Below are positions 40,722-51,281 of a stretch of 64,000 bases of DNA, piece after piece; the first letter of the stretch is position 1, and every line of letters begins with the position of its first letter. Below the pieces are notes generated by a model. It saw only the letters and a program-made list of their open reading frames with translations. It had not been told where the DNA came from and ran no database searches. Source of the stretch: Thalassobacillus devorans. Its GTDB lineage: Bacteria; Bacillota; Bacilli; Bacillales; Halobacillaceae. The stretch is from positions 496,001 through 560,000 of the forward strand of contig NZ_JAASRY010000001.1 in assembly GCF_011761345.1 (NCBI RefSeq). Reading direction: 5' to 3'. A program made the translations under genes and the position numbers.

Positions 40722-43080
40722 AGTAGAAAGCGAAAAAATCATTATTAATGGGAAGGAAACCTTGCTTTATGGGGCTGAACTTCATTATTTCCGTATTCCT
40801 AAACAGGATTGGCGCAGCCGAATCCAGGAAGCGAAAGATGCCGGAATCAATATGATCAGTACCTATGTGCCGTGGATGTTCCATGAATATGAAGAGGGCT
40901 CCATTGACCTTACAGGGGAAACGAGGGGTGAACGCGATTTTCAGTCATTTTTACAAGTGGTTTCTGAAGAGGATATGTATTGTCTTGTCCGACCGGGCCC
41001 CTATGTAATGGCAGAAATTGTTGATCATGGGGTTCCGACATGGTTCATTGAAAATTACCCGGTGGCACTGGCGCAGACAGACGAAGGGAAGGCGCATCCA
41101 ACCAGGGTGGTCAGTTATATGCACCCGACCTTTTTAGGCAAGGTGGAGCGCTGGTACAGCGAAGTCTGTTCCATCATTAAGCCTTTTCAGGTTGATGCGG
41201 GTGGCCCAGTCATTATGTTCCAGCTTGACAATGAAGTCGGTATGTTCCATTGGGTTACCAACCAGGGTGATTACAATGAAGTAACAATCCAACAATTCGA
41301 ACAATACTTATATGACAAACAAGTAGACGATTCTACGAACCAGGAAGTTTACGAAACTGCCTGCAAAGTTGATGAACCTGCCAACTACATGCTGAAACAT
41401 CCCGAGGAACCTGCCGCACAACTATTAAAAAATGAGTATTACCTATTTATGCGAAGTCATTATCGAATGTACCTCGAGCACCTGAAAGAACTGGCGAAGC
41501 AAAATGGGATAAACGTTCCGTGGATCGTCAATATACACGGATTTCATACGATTGATTATCTGAAAAGGGGAACCATGTATCCGATTGGTGTTGCGCAATT
41601 GTTGGAAGCGGCCAAAATGGAAAATACCATGATGGCAGGCGATTATTACATTGGCAATATTGAGTTTGATAATTATGTAGATATTGTACTGGCTAACGCT
41701 TTTACGAAATCGATCCAGTCGCCGGATCAGCCTCTCTTTTCTGCTGAATTCCAGGGGGGATGTTCTTCGGACAAGCCGCGACTGCAGCCGAGTACTTTTG
41801 ATTTAACGACACGTCTATGTTTTGCAAATGGGATGAATGGCGTTAATTACTATATGTTCACCGGTGGCGAAAACTATGAAAATATCGGTTTGAATGGAAG
41901 AAGGCATGAATGGCAGGCGCCGCTGTCAGCTTCTGGAGAAAAAAAGCCCCATTTTCAAGCCATCCAACATTTAGGCAGGATGTTTCAAACATTTGAAAAA
42001 CCGTTACTCGATTCGAAACAAACCATTGATACCTGTGTGGCGTTTTATCCGGATTACTACATGACGGAATATAGTAATCTTTTTTCTTCCACGATTATTG
42101 AAACGTTTCAACAGGAGCGGGATCTCAATATCTACAACGGTGTAGCAAGGGGGTTGCGGGTAAATAACATCATTTTTGATAGTCTCAATATTCAAAACAG
42201 CAAGCGGATCAATGTGGAAGAAGTGCCGACGCTGTGGATGTTCTCGATGAACTGGATGCATGCCGATGTACAGCAGAAGCTGATTGATTATCTGGAAGAT
42301 GGCGGAAAACTGGTCTTGTTCCCGTCTATTCCGACTAAGGATGTGAACAACAACCAGTGTACGTTGTTGAAGGATTACATTGATGTCGGCTTGAGAGGCA
42401 GGAAGACAGGTTTTGCCACAGTTGGTGACATTGACAGTGTCCAAACGACATACATGGAGACATTCGAGGTGGATGATGGTGCATTTGCCTGGTCGGAAGA
42501 TGAAGAAAAAAGTGTGGCAGCCTTTGAAAAAAGGTTAGGAAAAGGAAGGCTGATTGTATTCGGTGTCGGCTTGGAGCTTAATTACCATTATAAATATGAT
42601 GTTGTTCAACAGCTGGCTGACCGTGTAGGCATAACAAGCAACTTTAACTTGGAGCAGGAACTGGATGTCTCTGTAAGAGCAATAGATAACGATAGCTATT
42701 TTGTTTTTCTTCATAATTTTGATGAATACAAGAAGGAAACTCCTGTTTTTAAAGATGATCAGCCCTTATTTGGTGGCGCATCGGTTACAGTACCGCCAAA
42801 GGGCGGCCTGATGCTTCCCGTTCATATTCCACTTACGGAAGATGTGCAACTTATTTATGGAACCGCAGAAGTTTTTGGTGTTAGTGAATCCACAGATACA
42901 TTATCCCTGGATGTGAAACTGAAACAGACCGAGGAAGAAATTGTGGTTGAATCGAGCCGTTGGCAGCCGTTGGCAGCTGTGGGAGTGGAGGTGGAAAAGA
43001 AAACTGACGATCAGTACAAAGTCAAACTGCTTCCATCATTGGAAGAGAAAGTGACCATCCATTTTGTTGAAGCTACTTAG
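40717..43080 (+). CDS. GH35 protein 1, intracellular; candidate beta-1,2-glucoside-active enzyme
   Basis: A GH35 catalytic protein without signal peptide. GAELHYFRIPKQDWRSRIQE, TYVPWMFHE and VRPGPYVMAE are the TIM-barrel start; acid/base Glu is in QLDNEVG and the nucleophile in FSAEFQGG. The obvious start TTG 40762 would delete the first beta-strand. An ATT at 40717, 6 nt after AAGGAGTGA and overlapping the lacI stop, gives 787 aa and places the two Glu at 173 and 344, matching 174 and 342 in the second GH35 of the locus. Most GH35 are beta-galactosidases, but in a 1,2-beta-glucan context a transferase or glucosidase on beta-1,2-gluco-oligosaccharides is more likely, as reported for a GH35 of Ignavibacterium album (from memory). 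Confidence 0.85.
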   Translation: MKVESEKIIINGKETLLYGAELHYFRIPKQDWRSRIQEAKDAGINMISTYVPWMFHEYEEGSIDLTGETRGERDFQSFLQVVSEEDMYCLVRPGPYVMAEIVDHGVPTWFIENYPVALAQTDEGKAHPTRVVSYMHPTFLGKVERWYSEVCSIIKPFQVDAGGPVIMFQLDNEVGMFHWVTNQGDYNEVTIQQFEQYLYDKQVDDSTNQEVYETACKVDEPANYMLKHPEEPAAQLLKNEYYLFMRSHYRMYLEHLKELAKQNGINVPWIVNIHGFHTIDYLKRGTMYPIGVAQLLEAAKMENTMMAGDYYIGNIEFDNYVDIVLANAFTKSIQSPDQPLFSAEFQGGCSSDKPRLQPSTFDLTTRLCFANGMNGVNYYMFTGGENYENIGLNGRRHEWQAPLSASGEKKPHFQAIQHLGRMFQTFEKPLLDSKQTIDTCVAFYPDYYMTEYSNLFSSTIIETFQQERDLNIYNGVARGLRVNNIIFDSLNIQNSKRINVEEVPTLWMFSMNWMHADVQQKLIDYLEDGGKLVLFPSIPTKDVNNNQCTLLKDYIDVGLRGRKTGFATVGDIDSVQTTYMETFEVDDGAFAWSEDEEKSVAAFEKRLGKGRLIVFGVGLELNYHYKYDVVQQLADRVGITSNFNLEQELDVSVRAIDNDSYFVFLHNFDEYKKETPVFKDDQPLFGGASVTVPPKGGLMLPVHIPLTEDVQLIYGTAEVFGVSESTDTLSLDVKLKQTEEEIVVESSRWQPLAAVGVEVEKKTDDQYKVKLLPSLEEKVTIHFVEAT
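42097..42112. promoter_or_regulatory. Intragenic LacI-operator-like palindrome
   Basis: ATTGAAACGTTTCAAC inside the GH35 gene contains the perfect 14-bp core TTGAAACGTTTCAA found in the two intergenic sites. It may be an auxiliary operator for DNA looping, or coincidence in coding sequence. Confidence 0.45.
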
Positions 43081-43118
43081 GCCCTTTGATTTACAAAAAA
43101 TTAGAAGAGGTGTATAAG

Positions 43119-44498
43119 ATGAAAAAATGGTTTACTCTTGTATCTTTATTTGCGATTTTCGCACTTTTGGTGGCATGCTCGGACGATTCCCAGTCAGAAG
43201 GAAAAGAATCTGAAGATGGCGGCAGTGACAGTGGTGAAGAAGTAACACTTACTATTGCAAGCTGGTCGTTCGGTTCAGAAGGGGAAGCGAACCTGGATCG
43301 TATGATGCTGGAAGCGTTCATGGAAGAGCACCCGAACATCAAGGTGGAAATTGATGATTCGATCAGTGATCCTTGGAATGAATCGCTTGCTTCGGCAGCC
43401 AGTGGCGGTGAGATGCCAGATGTGTATGCCATTCCTCACATTCCGACTGGTGTTGCCAATGACTGGATGCTGGATGTGACAGAGTATGTCGAAGCCGATG
43501 AAGATTATAGCAACCTGCCTCAAACTGTACAGGAAGCAAACGAATACAGCGGTACAGTTTATGGCATTCCTTCCGCTCAGCACATCCTTGGTTATTACGT
43601 AAATAAAGATTTATTCAATGAAGCTAACCTTGATGTTCCTTATCTTGGTATGAACATCGATGAATTCACATCAGCTGTAAGAGATATTACAAACGTCAAC
43701 CAGGGCGTCATCGGCTTGAATGAAGCTAATGCAATTCCGGAATGGTACCCTGCTGCTGCAAGCGAGGACATGGGCTGGTATACATTCAATGATGGTTTCC
43801 ATTTAGATAGCAATGAGTTTATCAGTGGAATCGAAGTGGCAAGCAATATCAATACAAACGGATATGCTTTTGCAACACTTTCGGAAGACGAGCAGGCCAG
43901 TTTTGATGGTGAAGATGTCAACGAAGTTTGGATGAATAGTGGTATCGGAATCCGATGGGATGGCAGCTGGGCAATCGGCGTCTATGAACAGAACGCAGAC
44001 TTCGATTGGGACTTTATCGGTATTCCAGGTGATAGAACTGTAATTACCCATGATTACTATGGTATTTCCAGTGCGACAGAGCATCCGGAAGAAGCATATG
44101 AGTTAGCGAAATGGATGGGATTCGGTAAAGAAGGTGATATGAAGCGGATGGAAATTGCTGAGCAGGAAGAAGAAGTCAGCCTGAATGGTGTACCAATGTT
44201 AAACGATGAAGAAGTATTGGATGTTTATTTTGAAACAGTAGACGTACCTGGACTTGAGAAAGCCTACGAGAACATTGAAAGTGCGGTCGTAGAGCCGTTC
44301 AAAACGACACCAGGTTATGGACAGGCACGCTGGGAAGCACCGACAGGGGTATCGGTTGGTGACGAAGGAAATGCAACGATTGGTGCGTTGATTGATGCAA
44401 GTACCAGAGGAGATATCAATATCGAAAATTATGCCGGTCAAATAAACGACTTGGCTAATCAGAAATACCAGGAAGAACTTGAAGCAATCGGAGAGTAA
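43119..44498 (+). CDS. ABC sugar-binding lipoprotein (MalE/MsmE type)
   Basis: A 459-residue family-1 solute-binding protein. The signal peptide ends in lipobox LVAC with Cys20, followed by an acidic Ser/Gly spacer. The binding domain begins TLTIASWSFGSEGEANLDRM and has the usual hinge segments (YGIPSAQHILGYYVNKDLF; GIRWDGSWAIGVYEQNADFD). ATG 43119 after GAGGTG is used. Located 38 nt after GH35-1 and ahead of the giant binding protein. It should capture oligosaccharide outside the membrane for the downstream permeases; a sophoro-oligosaccharide ligand is inferred. Confidence 0.9.
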   Translation: MKKWFTLVSLFAIFALLVACSDDSQSEGKESEDGGSDSGEEVTLTIASWSFGSEGEANLDRMMLEAFMEEHPNIKVEIDDSISDPWNESLASAASGGEMPDVYAIPHIPTGVANDWMLDVTEYVEADEDYSNLPQTVQEANEYSGTVYGIPSAQHILGYYVNKDLFNEANLDVPYLGMNIDEFTSAVRDITNVNQGVIGLNEANAIPEWYPAAASEDMGWYTFNDGFHLDSNEFISGIEVASNINTNGYAFATLSEDEQASFDGEDVNEVWMNSGIGIRWDGSWAIGVYEQNADFDWDFIGIPGDRTVITHDYYGISSATEHPEEAYELAKWMGFGKEGDMKRMEIAEQEEEVSLNGVPMLNDEEVLDVYFETVDVPGLEKAYENIESAVVEPFKTTPGYGQARWEAPTGVSVGDEGNATIGALIDASTRGDINIENYAGQINDLANQKYQEELEAIGE

Positions 44499-44528
44499 AG
44501 CTTTGAGAAAGGTTGAGGAGGTAACTTC

Positions 44529-47453
44529 ATGAAATCTAAGGTGCTGTTATGGTCCCTGTTAATACTGTTTTTTATTCCACAAACGGTTACTCAAGCTAAC
44601 GGTGATGAAGCCGATGCTGTCGAGCAAATAGAAGAACAGAGTTATCGCCTCGAACTCAACAAATGGAAGGAACAAGGTTTGGATAGCACTGCTCCATTCG
44701 AGCGTGCTATCTCACCTTCTTCATTTACAGGAATTGATGATGAACTATTGCCCTCAACGGAGAGCCAAGGTTATGGGGATCGCGTATTCTATTGGCGTAA
44801 TCAAAAATCATTAACGGTTGAAGTCGAGGTAGAAGAAGAAGGATTATACGAGATTGGCTTTGATTATTTACCACAAGGTGATTTGATAATGCCAATAGAG
44901 GGTGCAATCCAGGTTAACGGCGACTATCCCTTTTCAGAAAGCAGGCAGATCATTTTTCCAAGTAAATGGAAAAATGAAACAGAAGATTTCGAAACAGATC
45001 GATTGGGAAATGAAATCATCCCGAAACAGCAGTCTATACAGGAATGGTCGCATGTAAAGGCTGAGGATTCGACTTATTTATACAAGCGGCCGCTTAAGTT
45101 CCATTTGAATGAAGGGAAAAACACGATTACATTACTTAACTTAAGGGGTGAGATGCTTGTAGGAGATGTTCATGTAACTTCTCCTGAACAAATCCCTGAT
45201 TACCAAAGCTATGTAGACAATCATCCGGATGCAGAGAAACAGAAGGAACTGAATGTATATGAAGCAGAACATCCTTCTGAGAAAAACAGTTCTTATATCA
45301 GGCCGGAGTCGAGAGAGGATCCATCCGTCCACCCTTACGACAAAGACCACTTATTATTGAACACATTTGGCGGTGAGTCCTGGAGTGAGCCGGGACAGAC
45401 GGTCAGCTGGGAAGTCGAGGTAGAAGAAGAGGGATTCTATCAATTGACATTCAAGGCGTTACAAGATAAAGAGTCAAAATCCCCTGTATACCGGAAATTA
45501 TTGATCAATGACCGCGTCCCTTTTGAGGAAGTGGAGCACTATCAATTCAAATATAGTAATAAGTGGTACAACGAGACCATGACTAACAAGGATGGAGAAC
45601 CTTTCTATTTTTATTTAGAAGAAGGAACAAACAAGATAAGTCTGAAGGCAGACCCTTCTCCACATTCTCGTGTCTTATTCGTGATCGACGATGTCATGCG
45701 GGAGATAGATAAGCTATCATTATCGATTCGAAAATTAATCGGTAATCAGTCGGGAACCCGTGATTGGAAGATGGAAGAATATATCCCTGGGGTGGATCAA
45801 CAAATAAAAGGCTGGACCGGACAATTGAAAGAAGAAGTGGCATATCTCCGTGCCCTGAGTGGTGAGGAGGATTCAACCGAAGTTACTTCGTTGAATATCG
45901 CGATTGATAAGTTAGAAAAGCTGGCAGCTGAACCGGATGAGATTCCGAATCGGCTGACCCAATTGTCGACAGGGTCCAACTCCGCAGCCCAGCTGCTGGG
46001 TGAAATATCAATGGACCTATCTGCCCAGCCATTGTTATTGGATCGCTTCTATGTCCACGGAAATACTGGACTCCCCGATGCCGAGGCCGGATTTTTTACA
46101 AAAGCGAAAGACTCGGTCGTAAATTTCTTTCAATCATTCGGAGAGGATAATCTCGCTACCACTGAAGTGGCGGACGACACACTTGAAGTGTGGGTAAATC
46201 GCCCAAGACAGTATGTTGAATTGCTTCAAAACATCACCGATCAGAATTTTACTCAGCAAACAGGAATCAAAGTGAAATATTCATTGATGCCGGATGAACA
46301 AAAACTAGTCCTTGCAAGCGCAGCCAACACGCAACCGGATTTGGCGCTGGGAATCAGTAACTGGGTGCCGTATGAACTCGCGATTCGTGGAGCTGCCGTT
46401 GACTTAAGGCAATTCGATGATTTCAACGAGGTAGGGAAACAATTTTCACCAGGTGCCTTCCTGCCGTTAGTGATCGAAGACGGTGTCTACGCATTGCCTG
46501 AAACGCAGGACTTCTTCGTCCAGTTTTATAGGAAAGATATCATGGAAGAATTGGATATTCCTATTCCAGATACGTGGGATGAGGTTACGGAAATACTGCC
46601 GGAATTACAGCGTTACGGAATGAATTATTATACACCTTTAGCTCAGGAATCTGCATTCAAAGCGTTCCAGGTTACTTCTCCGTTCATTTATCAATTTGGC
46701 GGAAGCCTATATGAAGAAGATGGCATGGGAACGACCATTGATGAAGAGAATGCATTGGAAGGTATGCAGTTCATGGCTGATTTAAGCACGATTTACAGCA
46801 TGCCTTTGCAGGTGCCGAGATTTTATAACCATTTCCGGTATTCGACACTTCCGATCGGTGTAGCGCCGTTCGGAACCTACGTCGAGCTTACGACAGCAGC
46901 CCCGGAAATCTCCGGGTGGTGGGATATCACCCCACAGCCTGGTATCGAACAGGAAGATGGAACTGTGGAAAGATGGGCCCCTGGTTCTGGACAGGCATCG
47001 ATGATATTTGACGGAAGCGGAAAAAAAGAAGATGCCTGGGAGTTGTTGAAGTGGTGGATGTCAACAGAAACCCAGACAGAATTCGCCGTCACGTTACAAA
47101 CGTTATTCGGACCGGAATATATGTGGAACACAGCCAACCTCCAGTCGTTTGAACAATTGCCTTTACCGCAGGAACACAAGGAAGTCGTGCTCGAGCAGTG
47201 GGAGTATTTGAGGGAAGTACCAAAAACACCATACTCCTATATGGTAGAACGTGAGATTAGTAACGTCTGGAATAAGGTCGTGTTTGATGGCGAAAATGCC
47301 CGTGCTGCTGTAGATGACAGCGTTATATTGATCAACCGGGAAATGCGAAGGAAGCTTGAAGAGTTCGGATATATGGATGATGGCGAAGTGGTCAAGCCGT
47401 ATACCATTCCGACGATAGAAACGATTGAAAGGTGGCTGGAAGCAGATGAATAA
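44529..47453 (+). CDS. Giant secreted solute-binding protein with two N-terminal beta-sandwich modules
   Basis: A 974-residue exported protein, about twice the length of ordinary binding proteins. It has a cleavable signal peptide ([18 protein letters not shown]) but no lipobox cysteine. Two homologous modules follow, each with [16 protein letters not shown] / [16 protein letters not shown] and an NGDYPFSE- / NDRVPFEE-type strand, about residues 95-230 and 295-400; they look like CBM6/35-type jelly rolls. A helical region (~400-530) leads to a C-terminal family-1 binding domain from ~548 ([20 protein letters not shown], then [20 protein letters not shown]). ATG follows GGAGG. It overlaps the start of the first permease gene. 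Possibly binds long glucan chains and hands them to the transporter (inference). Confidence 0.85.
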   Translation: MKSKVLLWSLLILFFIPQTVTQANGDEADAVEQIEEQSYRLELNKWKEQGLDSTAPFERAISPSSFTGIDDELLPSTESQGYGDRVFYWRNQKSLTVEVEVEEEGLYEIGFDYLPQGDLIMPIEGAIQVNGDYPFSESRQIIFPSKWKNETEDFETDRLGNEIIPKQQSIQEWSHVKAEDSTYLYKRPLKFHLNEGKNTITLLNLRGEMLVGDVHVTSPEQIPDYQSYVDNHPDAEKQKELNVYEAEHPSEKNSSYIRPESREDPSVHPYDKDHLLLNTFGGESWSEPGQTVSWEVEVEEEGFYQLTFKALQDKESKSPVYRKLLINDRVPFEEVEHYQFKYSNKWYNETMTNKDGEPFYFYLEEGTNKISLKADPSPHSRVLFVIDDVMREIDKLSLSIRKLIGNQSGTRDWKMEEYIPGVDQQIKGWTGQLKEEVAYLRALSGEEDSTEVTSLNIAIDKLEKLAAEPDEIPNRLTQLSTGSNSAAQLLGEISMDLSAQPLLLDRFYVHGNTGLPDAEAGFFTKAKDSVVNFFQSFGEDNLATTEVADDTLEVWVNRPRQYVELLQNITDQNFTQQTGIKVKYSLMPDEQKLVLASAANTQPDLALGISNWVPYELAIRGAAVDLRQFDDFNEVGKQFSPGAFLPLVIEDGVYALPETQDFFVQFYRKDIMEELDIPIPDTWDEVTEILPELQRYGMNYYTPLAQESAFKAFQVTSPFIYQFGGSLYEEDGMGTTIDEENALEGMQFMADLSTIYSMPLQVPRFYNHFRYSTLPIGVAPFGTYVELTTAAPEISGWWDITPQPGIEQEDGTVERWAPGSGQASMIFDGSGKKEDAWELLKWWMSTETQTEFAVTLQTLFGPEYMWNTANLQSFEQLPLPQEHKEVVLEQWEYLREVPKTPYSYMVEREISNVWNKVVFDGENARAAVDDSVILINREMRRKLEEFGYMDDGEVVKPYTIPTIETIERWLEADE

Positions 47454-48333
47454 CAGAAATTATTTAAGTACCTCGGTATTTCTGGCTCCTTACTTGATCT
47501 TGTTTACAACCTTCATTGTTATCCCGGTGGCGATTGCGATCGGTTTGTCATTTACGTACTTCAATACAATTGAAATGCCGTCGTTCATCGGGTTGGCCAA
47601 TTATGTCAATATTATCACGCAGGACAACACGTTCATGCAGTTTGTATTGCCGAACACCCTTATCTTTTCCCTGATTGTCGGACCTGGCGGGTACATCCTG
47701 GCCTTTTTACTGGCCTGGATGCTTGCCCAGATTTCAAAAGGCCCTCGAACGGTACTCGCCTTGATTCTATTTTCCCCGTCCATGACAGCGGGTGTGGCGA
47801 TGGCCGTCGTTTGGAAAATCATTTTCAGTGGAGATCAGACCGGTTATTTGAATAATTTATTGATCTCGATGGGGTTCATCAATGAACCGATCCAGTTCCT
47901 GCAGTCACCGAATTACTTGATGATCATCATGATTCTAGTAACCCTGTGGGGGAGTATGGGGGTCGGGTTCCTGGCTATGTTATCCGGTGTTTTGAACATT
48001 GATAAGGAAATCTATGAGGCCGCCTATATCGACGGCATCAGGAACCGTTTTCAGGAAATAATTTATATCACCATTCCTTCGATGAAACCACAAATGCTAT
48101 TTGGTGCCGTAATGGCAGTAGTGACGACATTCCAGGCCGGGGCGATCGGTGTTGAGCTTTCAGGACAGAACCCGACACCGCAATATGCCGGTCAGTTGAT
48201 CGTCAACCATTTGGAGGATTTTGGGTTCATCCGTTACGAAATGGGTTACGCTGCCGCGTTGTCCGTACTATTGCTTTTGTTCATTTATGGCTTTTCGCGG
48301 GTGGCTATGAAGTTATTTGCAGAAAAAGATTGA
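47446..48333 (+). CDS. ABC sugar permease 1 (MalF-like)
   Basis: A 295-residue inner-membrane permease with six helices ([20 protein letters not shown] at the first) and the ATPase-contact EAA loop [23 protein letters not shown] 47446 overlaps the last 8 bases of the preceding gene, so translation is coupled. It pairs with the next gene as a MalF/MalG-type channel for imported oligosaccharide. Confidence 0.93.
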   Translation: MNNRNYLSTSVFLAPYLILFTTFIVIPVAIAIGLSFTYFNTIEMPSFIGLANYVNIITQDNTFMQFVLPNTLIFSLIVGPGGYILAFLLAWMLAQISKGPRTVLALILFSPSMTAGVAMAVVWKIIFSGDQTGYLNNLLISMGFINEPIQFLQSPNYLMIIMILVTLWGSMGVGFLAMLSGVLNIDKEIYEAAYIDGIRNRFQEIIYITIPSMKPQMLFGAVMAVVTTFQAGAIGVELSGQNPTPQYAGQLIVNHLEDFGFIRYEMGYAAALSVLLLLFIYGFSRVAMKLFAEKD

Positions 48334-48362
48334 TAGGTTACTAACTTGAGAGGGGTGGGGAA

Positions 48363-49241
48363 ATGGCATCTTTTCATGGTACGAAAATAAATCCAGACAG
48401 GTTTCACCGGAGTCAATTGAAGTTTTACTTCTTTCTGATACCAATGGCAACATTGATGATCATTCCGATCGTTTATATCTTTTCCCATGCATTCAAACCG
48501 ATTGATGAGCTGTTTGCTTATCCACCGCGGTTCTTTGTGCAGAAACCTACGTTACAGAATTTCTATGACCTGGCCAGCAACACGAATGCTACCGGTGTAC
48601 CAATGTCCCGATATCTATTCAACAGTATCGTTGTCACCGTTATCGTCGTTTTCCTGACGGTGTTGATCAGTACGATGGCTGGCTATGTGTTTTCGAAAAA
48701 GAACTTCAAGTTCAAGAAAACGTTGTTTGAAATTAATACGCTGGCCTTGATGTTCGTGCCGGCAGCAGTCGTTATTCCACGTTATTTGTTGATCGATGAG
48801 GTTGGATTATTGGATACATTTTTCGCTCATATCTTTCCGTTGTTAGCGATGCCGGTCGGATTGTTTCTGGTAAAACAGTTCATCGACCAAATACCGGATG
48901 AATTGATCGAAGCGGCAAGGATTGATGGTGCCAATGATTTTCATATTTTCTTTAAAATCATCATTCCATTAGTGAAACCTGCCATTGCAACTATTTCCAT
49001 TCTTGCTTTCCAGGCTGTGTGGAATAATGCAGAGACATCTACCTTATTTGTCGATGATGAAAACTTGAAGACATTCGCCTTTTTCATGTCTACATTAGCG
49101 GCAGAAACAGGCGGCAACTCTGTGGCAGGGCAAGGGATGGCCGCTGCTGCATCATTGATCATGTTTGTACCGAACCTGATCATCTTCATCTTCATGCAAA
49201 GCAAAGTCATGAACACGATGGCACACTCTGGAATCAAGTAA
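48363..49241 (+). CDS. ABC sugar permease 2 (MalG-like)
   Basis: A 292-residue permease with six helices and EAA loop [23 protein letters not shown] follows GAGAGGGGTGG. It forms a pair with the permease 29 nt upstream. It is followed after 18 nt by the NHL-Yip1 gene. Confidence 0.93.
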   Translation: MASFHGTKINPDRFHRSQLKFYFFLIPMATLMIIPIVYIFSHAFKPIDELFAYPPRFFVQKPTLQNFYDLASNTNATGVPMSRYLFNSIVVTVIVVFLTVLISTMAGYVFSKKNFKFKKTLFEINTLALMFVPAAVVIPRYLLIDEVGLLDTFFAHIFPLLAMPVGLFLVKQFIDQIPDELIEAARIDGANDFHIFFKIIIPLVKPAIATISILAFQAVWNNAETSTLFVDDENLKTFAFFMSTLAAETGGNSVAGQGMAAAASLIMFVPNLIIFIFMQSKVMNTMAHSGIK

Positions 49242-49259
49242 TTATTAGGAGGAAGGGAA

Positions 49260-51281
49260 ATGAGGGAATTCTTCATTGCAGTATTTAGCTTTTTGTTGAT
49301 CATATTGTTTCCCACACTTTCCTCTGCTTCCGTTTCTGTCCCTTATAAAACAGAAACATTGACAGCTGATGGAAATGTTATCGAAACGCAAACAGCATAT
49401 GTCCCTATCGGTCTATTTGCCAAAGGTACAGAAATTGTCAATCCAGAAGATATTTATATCGATCAGGAGGGCTATATCTACGTCGCGGATTCCGGTACGA
49501 AAACCGTCACTAAGTTTGATAATGAAGGAAATGACTTAAAGGTATATGGTACAGACGTACTGAATCAGCCAATGGGCGTTCACGCCGACCGGAATGGCGA
49601 TGTATATGTCGCAGATTATGGGAATCAGAAGGTATTCAAATTCCAGGAAGATGGTGATTTAGACGAGGAGTATGAAAGGCCAGAATCGCCATTATTCGGA
49701 AAAAGCGCTCCGTACAAGCCGGAAAAAGTATCGGTAGATAAACGCGGGAACATCTATATCATTGGTGAAAGTGCCAATAACGGGATTATCCAATTAAGTC
49801 AGGATGGTACCTTCCTTGGTTACTATGGGGCCAATACCCTGCCGCCGTCTGTCGGTACGTTCGTGCAGGATATGATTACGACACAGCGGCAAAAAGCAAA
49901 CCTATTCATGAAAGAACCACCTGCTTCAGGCAACATATCGATAGATGAACAAGGGCTGGTCTACACAGTAACATCCGGCACCAGCTGGGAAGCAATCCGC
50001 AAATTGAATATCGCTGGCGGAAATGTGCTCCCTTCCGATATGACAGAGGAGAACAACCTGGTCGACATTTCTGTCGGTTCGATCGGAAACATCTATACGA
50101 TAGGAAACGATGGCATCATCTATGAGTATGACAGTTCGGGTAATCTGCTCTTCTCTTTTGGTGGTAAAACGAATGAAAACAATCGCCTTGGATTAACGAT
50201 GCAGCCGTCCAGTATCGAAGTGGACGAGGTGGGGCGGTTGTATGTGACTGACCGGGAGCAAGGAAATATCCAGGTCTATGAGCCGACGGAATTCACTACT
50301 GTACTTCATCAGGGCTTAGCCCTTTTTGAAGAAGGCTACTATGTTGAGAGTGAAAAATATTGGAATGAAATTCTTCGATTGAACTCTTCTTTTGGCCTTG
50401 CCCACACGGCCAAAGGGGAGGCGCTTTACAAACAGCAGCAATATGACGAGGCGCTGAAAGAATTCGAATTAGCCAATGACAAGGGCGGCTATTCCAATGC
50501 CTTTTGGGAAATCCGTTACCGTTGGCTTGAATCTAACCTGGCTAGTGCTTTTATGATTATCTTTGCTTTCTTTTCTGCCAGATTTGCGATTAGATACGCT
50601 GATAAAAAGAAGAACATTCTCGAACCTGCCAGAAGAAAGACGAAGAAGTTCAAAGCACAAAGTCTTGTTAATGAGCTGTTGTTTCTAACGCGGTTCATCA
50701 AGCATCCGATTGATAGTGTCTATTATTTGAAAAACTATGAGCGTGTATCGATTTTATCCGCTACCTTGCTGTATCTCGTGCTGGTCGTGGAATACTTGTT
50801 GACAATCTATTGGACGGGCTTCCTGTTCACCAATAGAATACTGGAAAACGTCAACTTCTTTTTTGAGATTGGTACCGTTCTAATTCCACTGTTATTATTC
50901 ATTGTCGTCAACTATTTAGTCAGTACAATCACCGACGGAGAAGGTAAATTCCGAGACGTCTACATCGGTACGATTTACTCGCTGGCACCGATCATTTTAT
51001 TTTTACTGCCTGTGACACTGATCTCAAATGTGCTTACTTTTAACGAGGCGTTCATTTATACATTTTCGATGCAAATCATCATCGTCTGGTCGGTCATCAT
51101 TTTGTTTACTACGATCAAAGAGATTCATGACTTTACCTTCTGGGGAACTGTCCGAAACATTCTGGTCACCTTGTTCGGAATGTTCCTTACCGTATTAGTG
51201 TTCTTTGTTCTCTATGTATTGTTCGATCAGGTAATTGACTTTGTAATTTCTATCATCGAGGAGGTGATTCTTCGTGTCTAG
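49260..51281 (+). CDS. NHL-repeat / TPR / Yip1-domain membrane protein
   Basis: A 673-residue composite protein. After a signal peptide (residues 1-24) comes an extracytoplasmic beta-propeller of NHL repeats (IYIDQEGYIYVADSGTKTVT; GVHADRNGDVYVADYGNQKV; SSIEVDEVGRLYVTDREQGN), to about residue 345. A TPR-like pair follows (EGYYVESEKYWNEILRLN; GEALYKQQQYDEALKEFELA), then a transmembrane helix (~residue 425) and a five-helix Yip1-type domain to the end. It overlaps the DUF5696 gene by 8 bases and sits between the two permease pairs. It could be a scaffold that organises binding proteins at the membrane (inference). Confidence 0.85.
   Translation: MREFFIAVFSFLLIILFPTLSSASVSVPYKTETLTADGNVIETQTAYVPIGLFAKGTEIVNPEDIYIDQEGYIYVADSGTKTVTKFDNEGNDLKVYGTDVLNQPMGVHADRNGDVYVADYGNQKVFKFQEDGDLDEEYERPESPLFGKSAPYKPEKVSVDKRGNIYIIGESANNGIIQLSQDGTFLGYYGANTLPPSVGTFVQDMITTQRQKANLFMKEPPASGNISIDEQGLVYTVTSGTSWEAIRKLNIAGGNVLPSDMTEENNLVDISVGSIGNIYTIGNDGIIYEYDSSGNLLFSFGGKTNENNRLGLTMQPSSIEVDEVGRLYVTDREQGNIQVYEPTEFTTVLHQGLALFEEGYYVESEKYWNEILRLNSSFGLAHTAKGEALYKQQQYDEALKEFELANDKGGYSNAFWEIRYRWLESNLASAFMIIFAFFSARFAIRYADKKKNILEPARRKTKKFKAQSLVNELLFLTRFIKHPIDSVYYLKNYERVSILSATLLYLVLVVEYLLTIYWTGFLFTNRILENVNFFFEIGTVLIPLLLFIVVNYLVSTITDGEGKFRDVYIGTIYSLAPIILFLLPVTLISNVLTFNEAFIYTFSMQIIIVWSVIILFTTIKEIHDFTFWGTVRNILVTLFGMFLTVLVFFVLYVLFDQVIDFVISIIEEVILRV

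Noticed and set aside
40717-43080. Calling the GH35 genes lactose or beta-galactoside enzymes (lacZ-like)
   Set aside because: GH35 is usually beta-galactosidase, but both copies are embedded with a GH94 1,2-beta-oligoglucan phosphorylase and a PF10091 enzyme, and no galactose genes are near. Context argues for beta-1,2-glucosides.
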